Below, piece after piece: positions 1-5,979 of a stretch of 9,120 nt of DNA (the stretch's first letter is position 1; each line of letters begins with the position of its first letter). The notes beneath the pieces were generated by a model that was given only the letters and a program-made list of their open reading frames with translations, was not told the DNA's origin and did not search any database. Both the position numbers and the translations under genes were made by a program. Source of the stretch: Desulfovibrio sp. (GTDB lineage Bacteria > Desulfobacterota > Desulfovibrionia > Desulfovibrionales > Desulfovibrionaceae); NCBI GenBank assembly GCA_003525525.1, contig DQED01000123.1, positions 1 through 9,120 of the forward strand, read 5' to 3'.

Positions 1-493
1 CCCGCCACAGGAGCCAGACGATCCAGGGCAGAAGGGCCAGGGCGAAGCCGGTCTCCTGCACGTGGCCGCTGACGGCCAGGGAATACTGCCGGGGATTGCA
101 CGCATAAAGGAGCGCCGCAACGAGCGACGGCCAGGCCCCGAGCCCGAGCGCGGCGCACAGGGCGAGGATGCCCGCGCCGCCGACCACGGCATAGGCCGGG
201 GGCAGCCATTTCATGATAAACGAGCCGCCCAGGGGGGCCAGCCCCTCGCGCACCACGATGTCGAACCAGCGGTTGATGGCCCCGAAGGCCCCGGGCGAGC
301 CCAGGTCGAAATGGGCGTTCCAGCCGTACTGCGAGATTTCCGCCAGCCGCCGCACCTCCTCGGGGAAGGGCGGGGTGGCGTTGTCCCAGTTCTGGTAGAC
401 GTGCCCCGGGGCGAACAGGATGCCCCGGAAGGAGAGGACGACAAAGATTGCGACGACCGCGAGGGGCGCCAGCGCCGCGAGACGCCTTTTCAC
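1..493 (-). CDS. Polytopic membrane protein, GT-C-like glycosyltransferase candidate (N-terminal 164 residues, runs off the left edge)
   Basis: The reading frame opens with GTG at 493-491 and stays open to the window edge, giving 164 residues with no stop. The GTG shares bases with the TGA stop of the radical SAM gene upstream (GTGA overlap, 490-493), so the two are probably translationally coupled. Residues 5-27 form a first membrane helix after a KRR start. A long loop follows with an acidic N-W-D-N motif at 35-38. Further hydrophobic segments lie near 97-117, 121-139 and 147-163. A single N-terminal helix followed by a loop with an early acidic residue is the layout of GT-C fold enzymes, which use polyprenyl-phosphate sugars on the outer face of the inner membrane. 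That family call is inference from topology and context; a flippase-like or YfhO-like protein is also possible. No good Shine-Dalgarno is visible (only GGGGA about 9 nt upstream). Codon usage matches the neighbours. Confidence 0.72.
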   Translation of the reverse strand, partial: MKRRLAALAPLAVVAIFVVLSFRGILFAPGHVYQNWDNATPPFPEEVRRLAEISQYGWNAHFDLGSPGAFGAINRWFDIVVREGLAPLGGSFIMKWLPPAYAVVGGAGILALCAALGLGAWPSLVAALLYACNPRQYSLAVSGHVQETGFALALLPWIVWLLWR

Positions 494-501
494 GAGGCGT
501 C
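481..501 (-). promoter_or_regulatory. Hairpin whose loop holds the stop/start overlap
   Basis: GACGCCT and AGGCGTC form a perfect 7-bp stem around a 7-nt loop read as CGTGAAA in the mRNA. The loop contains the TGA stop of the radical SAM gene and the GTG start of the next gene. This could tune re-initiation at the downstream gene. The inverted repeat is directly visible; the function is a guess, and stems this short do arise by chance in GC-rich DNA. Confidence 0.35.
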
Positions 502-1527
502 GTCCCCGCCCCGGCCGAGGCCGAGCAGGATGCGGGAAAGGGGCGTCTTAAAGAGCGCAATGGTGCCGAACTGGTGGATGAGCGCGTCGCGCCAGGTGTC
601 GCCGCCGCGGCACTGGCGGCAATATTCCGTGGGCAGCAGGCAGTATTTGAGGCAGCGCCGCAGCCGTTTGCCGGCATCGCTTTCCAGCACGCCGGCCAGG
701 GACTGCCGGGCGGCGTTGCCGAAGACGTTTTGGCCGTCGTAGTCCTTGCAACAGGTGGTCACGTCGCCGTTCCAGAGGATGCCGAAATGCCCGTCCAGGC
801 CGTCGCACGCGCCGACGACGCCTTTCACGAACCCGGGCCTGCCGGCGTTTTCCTGGCTGACCCAGCGCGAGACGGTCTCGAAGCGCACGGAGACGTTGTC
901 CGTGACCCGCACCGCGTGGTTGGCCCGGGCGCGGTCCGGGGCGAAGGACACGGGCGGGGCCACGCCGCGCAGGAGTTCCTCCATGCGCGCCTCGACGCTC
1001 GCGGCGGACATCCTGCGGCCCATGGCGTCGGTGCCGAGGGCCTTTTCGTAGACCGTGTCCTTGAAGACCTTGAGGATGACGCGGCCGGAAAAACGCGGCG
1101 CGGCGGCGACCAGCCGGCGCACGCCCTCGCGGTAGGCCCCGAAGTCCGTGCGGGAAAGCTCGGCGAAGGCCGCGGCGTCCACGCCCCGGTAGCTGACGTA
1201 GAGCTCGTTGATGCCCGAGGCGACGATGCGCTCCACGTTGGCCTCGGTCAGGCGGCTGCCGTTGGTGAAGACGCGAAGCGTGAGGCCCAGCTCCCGGGCC
1301 CTGGCGGCCATGTCGAACAGGCCCTTGTGCAAGAACGGCTCGCCCATGAGCCCGAACTGCACCACGGGCGCGATGCGCCCCCGGGCGATCTGGACGAGGA
1401 TGGCGTCCATGAGCGCCGGGTCCATGAAGCCCTTGGGCCGCGTGATGGCGTCGCTCGGGCAGAAGGGGCAGGAAAAATTGCAGTGGTTGGTCAGCTCGAT
1501 GATGACGCTGTCGAAGGACACGGGCAT
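490..1527 (-). CDS. Radical SAM protein with C-terminal SPASM-type cysteine cluster
   Basis: This 345-residue protein has the radical SAM motif CxxxCxxC at Cys16, Cys20 and Cys23, which binds the 4Fe-4S cluster that cleaves S-adenosylmethionine. A GGEP-like motif (M-G-E-P, 61-64) and a TNG strand end (88-90) follow, as in the family's half-barrel. Its last third has the SPASM pattern: Cys241, a G-D-V-T-T-C-C stretch with Cys259 and Cys260, then Cys292, Cys296, Cys303 and Cys306, which would hold auxiliary clusters. The ATG at 1527 puts the first motif 15 residues from the N terminus, normal for the family, and lies 8 nt after the stop of the upstream glycosyltransferase; no Shine-Dalgarno is seen, so coupling is likely. 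Fold is confident, substrate is not. Radical SAM/SPASM proteins of this size mature peptides, activate sulfatases or modify sugars. The polysaccharide context favours a glycan or lipid-linked substrate, but that is inference. Confidence 0.9.
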   Translation of the reverse strand: MPVSFDSVIIELTNHCNFSCPFCPSDAITRPKGFMDPALMDAILVQIARGRIAPVVQFGLMGEPFLHKGLFDMAARARELGLTLRVFTNGSRLTEANVERIVASGINELYVSYRGVDAAAFAELSRTDFGAYREGVRRLVAAAPRFSGRVILKVFKDTVYEKALGTDAMGRRMSAASVEARMEELLRGVAPPVSFAPDRARANHAVRVTDNVSVRFETVSRWVSQENAGRPGFVKGVVGACDGLDGHFGILWNGDVTTCCKDYDGQNVFGNAARQSLAGVLESDAGKRLRRCLKYCLLPTEYCRQCRGGDTWRDALIHQFGTIALFKTPLSRILLGLGRGGDDAS

Positions 1528-1535
1528 GGCGGGCG

Positions 1536-2840
1536 CTACCGGGTTTTGCGGGGTTCGGCCGCGTCCAGGAATTCGGCCGTGTACACGGCGGTTTCCTTTT
1601 TCATGATCTCGCGCCAGTCGTATTCGCGCACCACGAGTTCCCGGCCGGCATGGCCCAGGCGGGCGGCGAGCTCCTTGTCGGCAATCAGGCGCAGGAACGC
1701 CTTGGCAAAGGCCTCCACGTCGCCGCTTGGCGCGACGAGCGCGTTCTCGCCGTCGCGGGCGATCTCGCCGATGGCCTTGAGCTTCGTGACCACCACAGGC
1801 TTGCCGCAGCCCCAGTACTCGAAGAGTTTGAACGACAGGTAGTGGTCGTGGTTGAGCGTGGCGCGCAGCGTCATGGCGCCGATGTCGCAGGCGCACAGCA
1901 CCGCCGGCACGTCCGCGTGGGGAATCCAGCCGGGCAGGACCACGTTTCCCTCGAGGCCGAGCGCGGCGATAAGCGGCCTACAGACTTCGTCGAAATAGGG
2001 GCTGCCGCCGCCGAGGATGAGCAGGCGGGCGTCCGGGCGCTCCCTGGCGACCAGGGCCAGGGCCTTGAGCAGGATGTCCACGCCGTCGTCGTGCTTGATG
2101 TCGCCGTGGAAGACGAGCACCGGCGCGTCCTTTGGAATGCCGAGGCGCTCGCGCACGCCGGCGGTCGGCACGTCCGGCCGGAAGGTCTCGGAATCCGTGC
2201 CGTCGGGCACGATGTGGATCTTCTCCGGCGTCAGGCCGTGGGCGCGCGCCAGGTGCTCCTTGAGCTGGTTGCTCACCACGAAGATGAAGCGGGCCTGGCG
2301 CAGGACGTAGTTTTCCAGCCAGACCAGGGGTTTGCTTAAAAGCGGCATGTCCGTGCGCGCGATGTCGGAATAAAAGTCCGTGAAATCCACGAACACCGGC
2401 TTGCGGATGAGTTTGCCCGCAAGCACAGCGGCGAGCCCGGCCAGGGGGTTCCAGGCGTGCAGGGCGGCGAATCCCCGGCCGCAGGAGCGGCGGTACCAGA
2501 CTTCGAGGATGACGAGCGAGATGATGGAGGCCAGGAAGTGCCAGATGCGCACGGGCAGCCGCCAGCGGGTGTAGAGGTGGCAGGCCCAGCCCGGGAACTG
2601 GTTCATCCAGATCCATTCCACGAAATAGGAACGCCTGGAGCGCAGGTTCTTGCTCGGGGAGACCATGTTGACCATCACCCGCTTCTCGGCGATGAGCACC
2701 TTGGCCAGCCAGTACATGCGCAGGTTGGCGCGGGAGACGGGGGGAATGGTGGTTTCGACCAGCACGCCCACCTTGGGGCGGCTGTCGAGGTCGAAGCCCG
2801 CGGGCACCTGGTCGAGGTGTTTTTTCGTGGAAAACAGCAT
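1536..2840 (-). CDS. Glycosyltransferase family 4 (GT-B fold)
   Basis: The 434-residue protein has the two-domain GT-B organisation of GT4 enzymes, which move a sugar from a nucleotide donor to a lipid-linked or growing glycan on the cytoplasmic face of the inner membrane. The donor-binding C-terminal half is clear: V-P-D-G-T-D at 211-216 after the linker, H-G-D-I-K-H-D-D-G at 245-253, an L-G-G-G-S turn near 276-280, G-W-I-P-H at 304-308, and the signature S-F-K-L-F-E-Y-W-G-C-G-K-P-V-V at 336-350 with Lys338 and Glu341. Residues 97-115 are strongly hydrophobic and could be a membrane-docking patch. I chose the ATG at 2840 because GGAG lies just upstream (3-nt spacer) and because in-frame starts farther up (ATG 2915, TTG 2966) add an Arg/Pro/Ala-rich stretch with no Shine-Dalgarno. 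It is separated from the previous gene by 156 bp and followed 8 nt later by the radical SAM gene. Linkage and donor sugar are unknown. Confidence 0.9.
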   Translation of the reverse strand: MLFSTKKHLDQVPAGFDLDSRPKVGVLVETTIPPVSRANLRMYWLAKVLIAEKRVMVNMVSPSKNLRSRRSYFVEWIWMNQFPGWACHLYTRWRLPVRIWHFLASIISLVILEVWYRRSCGRGFAALHAWNPLAGLAAVLAGKLIRKPVFVDFTDFYSDIARTDMPLLSKPLVWLENYVLRQARFIFVVSNQLKEHLARAHGLTPEKIHIVPDGTDSETFRPDVPTAGVRERLGIPKDAPVLVFHGDIKHDDGVDILLKALALVARERPDARLLILGGGSPYFDEVCRPLIAALGLEGNVVLPGWIPHADVPAVLCACDIGAMTLRATLNHDHYLSFKLFEYWGCGKPVVVTKLKAIGEIARDGENALVAPSGDVEAFAKAFLRLIADKELAARLGHAGRELVVREYDWREIMKKETAVYTAEFLDAAEPRKTR

Positions 2841-2887
2841 GGACTCCGCCTGCGCCGGCGTGGTTTCGCGGCGTGTTGAGCGTTTCT

Positions 2888-2902
2888 CGCCCGAAGCGGG
2901 CG
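2888..2902 (-). other. Small intergenic hairpin
   Basis: CGCCCG and CGGGCG form a 6-bp stem around a 3-nt loop in the 156-bp gap before the 1536-2840 glycosyltransferase. No U-run follows on either strand, so it is not a standard intrinsic terminator. It would lie in the 5' leader of the downstream gene if the promoter candidate at 2938-2966 is real. Confidence 0.25.
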
Positions 2903-2937
2903 CGCGTGAGGCCATACCCGGCCGCGAGGCGACGGCG

Positions 2938-2966
2938 ACTGTAGCGGGAAGGCCGCGCCGGCGCAA
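2938..2966 (-). promoter_or_regulatory. Sigma-70-like promoter candidate for the left glycosyltransferase/radical SAM genes
   Basis: Read on the minus strand, TTGCGC (2966-2961) and TACAGT (2943-2938) are separated by exactly 17 nt. Each matches its consensus hexamer (TTGACA, TATAAT) at about four positions. The site lies in the 156-bp gap, about 100 nt upstream of the ATG at 2840, which is a sensible place for a second promoter in the cluster. GC-rich genomes give such matches by chance, so this is tentative. Confidence 0.3.
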
Positions 2967-2982
2967 GATGCCGCGCCGTGCG

Positions 2983-2996
2983 GGCCGTTGCCGGCC
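2983..2996 (-). terminator. Short GNRA-loop hairpin directly after the stop codon (weak terminator or 3' stabiliser)
   Basis: Immediately after the TGA stop of the upstream glycosyltransferase the mRNA reads GGCCG-GCAA-CGGCC, a perfect 5-bp stem closed by a GNRA tetraloop. No U-tract follows, so efficient intrinsic termination is unlikely; it may stabilise the 3' end or weaken read-through into the 156-bp gap. Confidence 0.3.
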
Positions 2997-4256
2997 TCAG
3001 CCGGCCTGAGCGCCGAAGCGGGGCGCGGCGTCGTAGCCCATGGCCGCAAGCGTGCGCGTGTAGATGGCGTCCCAGAGGTTGTCGCGCGAGGCCGCGACCA
3101 CGCGGTCGCGCACGGCGCGGTACCAGGGTTCGTCCGTGAGCAGGCGTACGGCCGTCTTGGCCAGTGCCCCGGCGTCGTAGGGGATGACCGCGCCGAGCCC
3201 GCCTTCGCGCACCTCGCGGTGCGACGGCGGCACCTCCGTCGTGACCACGGGCAGGCCGCAGCCGATGGCCTCGCGGATTTTGATCACGTCGCCGAAACGC
3301 TTCACGTTTTCGGGAAAGGGCATGTACGGGGCCAGGGCGGCCGAGGCGGACAGCGCGGCGTCGAGGATGCGGCGGCGGTCCGTGACGTAGCCGTGCCAGA
3401 TGATGGCGCGCGAGACGCCGAGCGCCGCGGCCCTTGCCTTGAGCTCGGCCAGCTGCGGCCCGTCGCCGAAAATGTCGATCACCGCGTCCGGCACGGAGGC
3501 GAGAATCTCCGGCAGCGCCTCGACGATGAGCGCCACGCCGTTTTCCCGGCAGATGCCGCCGCTGTAGAAGAGCCGGCGACGGTCTACCTCGTCGTGGGAC
3601 TTGATGACCACGCCGTCCGGGATGAAGCCGAAGGGCACCCAGAGCTCGCGCCCGAGCTGCGCCATGTCGTAGCCCAGGATGTCGCGCCGGGCGTCGCTTA
3701 TGGCGTAGGTGTAGTTCCAGATGTAGTCCGAGCGGCGGCAGGCGGTCTTGTCGAGCCAGATGTAGAGGTCATTGAGCGCCTTGTTGTCGAACTTCCAGGG
3801 CGACCAGTCGGAGATGTAGTAGGCGCTCTCCCGCACCTTGCCCCGGACCTTGAGCGCCGCGCCGCAAAGGGCGAGCAGCGATTCCACGCCGACGAAGAGG
3901 TCGATGGGGCCGGGCGTAGCCGCGGCGGCCCAGAAGCAGGCCAGGATGTCGCGGATCTTCAGGCGGAAATAGGTCTTGGGCTGCGCTTTGTCCGGCGGCA
4001 CGGCTATCGGAGCGGTCAGCCAGCCCGGCCAGACGCGTCGCTCGCGCAGTTCGCCGCGCTCGAAAAACGAGGCCTGGGGCCGGGAGACCATGCCCGGCCG
4101 GGGCAGCGACAGCTCGAGAACGGTCGCGCGTTCGGCCCGGTCGCGAAAGAACTCCAGCATGGGCCAGGCCGGGGAATTGTGGCGCATGCGCTCGCCCGTG
4201 GCGGCGTCGGTGATGTCGGAGATGGTCGCGACGAGGACCGAGGACAACTGTTTCAT
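2997..4256 (-). CDS. Glycosyltransferase family 4/1 (GT-B fold)
   Basis: The 419-residue protein looks like a GT4-type cytoplasmic sugar transferase. The C-terminal donor-binding half shows F-Y-S-G-G at 230-234 followed by an E-N-G turn, an F-G-D-G-P loop at 263-267, H-G-Y-V-T-D at 288-293, and the GT4 signature at 324-338 where Lys326 and Glu329 precede G-C-G-L-P-V-V. The N-terminal acceptor half (to about residue 205) is less conserved and has a Trp/Tyr-rich stretch at 146-182. The ATG at 4256 lies 3 nt after the TAA stop of the membrane protein upstream, and a GAGGA Shine-Dalgarno sits inside that gene's last codons (4267-4271, 10-nt spacer), so the pair is probably translated together. 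A GNRA-loop hairpin follows the stop. Donor and acceptor cannot be told from sequence. The family call is firm; role in glycan assembly is inferred from neighbours. Confidence 0.9.
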   Translation of the reverse strand: MKQLSSVLVATISDITDAATGERMRHNSPAWPMLEFFRDRAERATVLELSLPRPGMVSRPQASFFERGELRERRVWPGWLTAPIAVPPDKAQPKTYFRLKIRDILACFWAAAATPGPIDLFVGVESLLALCGAALKVRGKVRESAYYISDWSPWKFDNKALNDLYIWLDKTACRRSDYIWNYTYAISDARRDILGYDMAQLGRELWVPFGFIPDGVVIKSHDEVDRRRLFYSGGICRENGVALIVEALPEILASVPDAVIDIFGDGPQLAELKARAAALGVSRAIIWHGYVTDRRRILDAALSASAALAPYMPFPENVKRFGDVIKIREAIGCGLPVVTTEVPPSHREVREGGLGAVIPYDAGALAKTAVRLLTDEPWYRAVRDRVVAASRDNLWDAIYTRTLAAMGYDAAPRFGAQAG

Positions 4257-4259
4257 CGC

Positions 4260-5768
4260 TTACGCGTCCTCGCGCGCGAGCACCACGTAGTGCTCCCGGC
4301 GGAAGACCTCGACGAAGCCGGGAATATCCAGTTCCTCCAGGGTCACGAACTTGGTGCTGACCAGGAAGTGCGTGAGGCCGTACTTGTCCGCGATCTCGCG
4401 CAGCGGCTTTTGCAGCAGCGGCCAGTAGTCCACGAGTTCGTAGACGCCGACGGAGTTGTCCGACAGCAGCGCCTTGCCGTTGGTCAGAAAATACGTAACC
4501 GCGTCGGCCAGGCCGTGGGGCAGGCAGGCGATGCGCACTTCCCCCTGAAAGGCGTTCAAATGCGCGAGCACGGCCCACAGCGCCGGGGTGACGGACTTGT
4601 CGGGGTTATGCACCACGAGCTTGATCTGGAAAAAGAGGATCACGCCCAGGCACCCCGCCCCGACGATGAAGGGCGCGGCCTTGACGAGGCCCCACACGGC
4701 CGGGTCGGCGGCGAACTTGAGGACCAGGGCGGCGGCAGCGGCGGCAGCGGCGGCCGTGGCGTACTCGAGGTAGCGCTGGCCTTCGCCCAGGAAACGCATG
4801 TACTTGGTATTGAAGAGAATGCCGAGGATAAAAAGCACCACGGACCATTTGATGACCACGGAGAACCACGGCGAGGCCGCGGCCATGGCCCCGTAGTCCG
4901 GCAGGGCCAGGGCGACGAAGGCGTAGATGGCCCAGGGATTGACGGCGAAAAACGGCAGCACCGGAATCTTCCAGATGAGGTATTCGATGCGGCGCACGAA
5001 GTCGGTGTGCTTTTTCTCCCTGGTCGGGTTGCCGCGCACCTGGTGGGCCAGCCGGTTGTGGATGTTGTACATCCAGAAGGCGATCATGAGCAGCTGGCCG
5101 CGCAGGTACTTGAGGTACGCGCCCTTGAAGGCGAAGATGGAAAAGAGCACGCCGACGAGAAAAACGAGCAGGCAGCGGGCGTTGCCGTCGATGACGGTGA
5201 AGCCGATGATGCCGAAAAAGAGCACCTGCACGGCCATGCGGTGGGTGAACGTGAGGAGCGTCACCCCGGCCACGCCGAGGGCGAACGTCCAGACGCTCGG
5301 GTGCAGCGCGTAGGCCTGCACGCCGAGCATGGCCCACAGGAAGATGAGGCTCCCCGGCGTGCGCAGGCTCAGGTTGCTCGCCTCCAGGGGCACGACGGGG
5401 GTGAGCATGTAGAAGATCTGCGCCAGATGCCCGCCCACGGGCGCGCCGGTCACGGCCCAGCCCAGGCCGAAGACGGTCAGGCTTTGCAGCACGTCGAAGG
5501 CCGGGGAGATGAGCCCCTGGTTGCGGTCGAGCCAGGCCTTGGAAAAGCGCGAGCACACGAACGGCAGAAACGGCGGATTGTCCACCGAACCCGGCACGAT
5601 GTATTTCTCGGGCACGCTGTCCGGGTAGCGGCCGTGGCGGCGGATGGCGTCGGCCAAAAGCGCGAAGCGCCAGGTGTCGATGCCGAAATAGCGGTTGATA
5701 AGGCGCGGCCAGACTTCCAGGGCGAACCCGGCCAGGGCGATGGCGACGGCCAAGAGGATTGCGGTCAT
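4260..5768 (-). CDS. Polytopic membrane protein with C-terminal soluble domain, GT-C-like
   Basis: The 502-residue version from ATG 5768 begins with a membrane helix (about 3-20) and then a loop with G-I-D-T-W-R at 29-34 and a D-N-P-P-F motif at 63-67. Some ten further hydrophobic segments follow between about 92 and 382, and a soluble tail runs from about 390 to 502. First helix, acidic motif in the first outer loop, many helices, then a C-terminal globular part is the layout of GT-C enzymes using polyprenyl-phosphate sugars; I recognise no named family, so this is inference. Residues 339-347 are nine consecutive alanines inside a predicted helix. Start choice is uncertain: ATG 5768 has only GGAAG (6-nt spacer), whereas in-frame ATG 5852 has an excellent TAAGGAG (5-nt spacer) but adds 28 Arg/Pro-rich residues with atypical codon use. 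The next gene follows after 3 nt, suggesting the two act together. Confidence 0.82.
   Translation of the reverse strand: MTAILLAVAIALAGFALEVWPRLINRYFGIDTWRFALLADAIRRHGRYPDSVPEKYIVPGSVDNPPFLPFVCSRFSKAWLDRNQGLISPAFDVLQSLTVFGLGWAVTGAPVGGHLAQIFYMLTPVVPLEASNLSLRTPGSLIFLWAMLGVQAYALHPSVWTFALGVAGVTLLTFTHRMAVQVLFFGIIGFTVIDGNARCLLVFLVGVLFSIFAFKGAYLKYLRGQLLMIAFWMYNIHNRLAHQVRGNPTREKKHTDFVRRIEYLIWKIPVLPFFAVNPWAIYAFVALALPDYGAMAAASPWFSVVIKWSVVLFILGILFNTKYMRFLGEGQRYLEYATAAAAAAAAALVLKFAADPAVWGLVKAAPFIVGAGCLGVILFFQIKLVVHNPDKSVTPALWAVLAHLNAFQGEVRIACLPHGLADAVTYFLTNGKALLSDNSVGVYELVDYWPLLQKPLREIADKYGLTHFLVSTKFVTLEELDIPGFVEVFRREHYVVLAREDA
4728..4754 (-). repeat. In-frame triplet tract encoding nine alanines
   Basis: Nine consecutive Ala codons (GCC/GCT, with GCT at every third position over part of the tract) form a 27-bp imperfect 9-nt tandem repeat inside the membrane protein gene. 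Slippage would change the alanine count without breaking the frame. It lies in a predicted membrane helix. Confidence 0.7.
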
Positions 5769-5857
5769 GGGCGGCTTCCGTTGCGATGGAGTGGGCGGGA
5801 CCGCCGGCCCCGCAAAACGCGGCCGGCCGGAACAACGTCCCGGCCGCCGCATGGGGG

Positions 5858-5864
5858 CTCCTTA
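5858..5864 (-). promoter_or_regulatory. Strong Shine-Dalgarno before the alternative start at 5852
   Basis: On the minus strand TAAGGAG ends 5 nt before the ATG at 5852-5850, the best ribosome-binding site in the window. That ATG is in frame with the membrane protein and would extend it by 28 residues. Against it, 8 of the 28 added codons end in A or T and arginine is coded by CGG/CGT and never CGC, unlike the rest of the gene. Confidence 0.5.
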
Positions 5865-5898
5865 CCGTCCCCCCCGAAAATCCTCAACCCCACGATGT

Positions 5899-5936
5899 CC
5901 CCCCTTCCAGGGGGCTCGGGGGGGATGATCCCCCCG
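5899..5936 (-). repeat. Double G/C hairpin element, left copy
   Basis: Two adjacent hairpins: a 5-bp C-run/G-run stem (5900-5904 with 5910-5914) around a TTCCA loop, and a 6-bp G-run/C-run stem (5919-5924 with 5930-5935) around ATGAT. Read on the minus strand the order, stems and loop bases closely match the plus-strand element at 9063-9101, so this appears to be a dispersed REP-like intergenic element. It lies 130 nt upstream of the ATG at 5768. Confidence 0.55.
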
Positions 5937-5943
5937 ACGGGGC

Positions 5944-5966
5944 CCGGGGCAGCGCCCCGGTTTTTT
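5944..5966 (+). terminator. Intrinsic terminator, plus-strand orientation
   Basis: CCGGGGC (5944-5950), loop AGC, GCCCCGG (5954-5960) and then six T residues (5961-5966) form a textbook Rho-independent terminator for transcripts running left to right. On the minus strand, where the genes lie, the hairpin is preceded by an A-run and not followed by a T-run, so it would be a poor terminator for the kinase-isomerase transcript. No plus-strand gene is visible that would need it; it may stop antisense transcription entering the 5980-7563 gene. Confidence 0.65.
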
Positions 5967-5979
5967 CTTCCCTTCCCCC

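Noticed and set aside
448..1842. A plus-strand open frame of about 464 codons antisense to the radical SAM gene
   Set aside because: Same mirror effect; no domain signature, low-complexity composition, and the minus strand carries the cysteine motifs.
1528..1896. In-frame upstream extension of the radical SAM protein to 468 residues
   Set aside because: The extra 123 residues are an out-of-frame reading of the glycosyltransferase C terminus; the family motif normally begins near the N terminus, as it does from ATG 1527.
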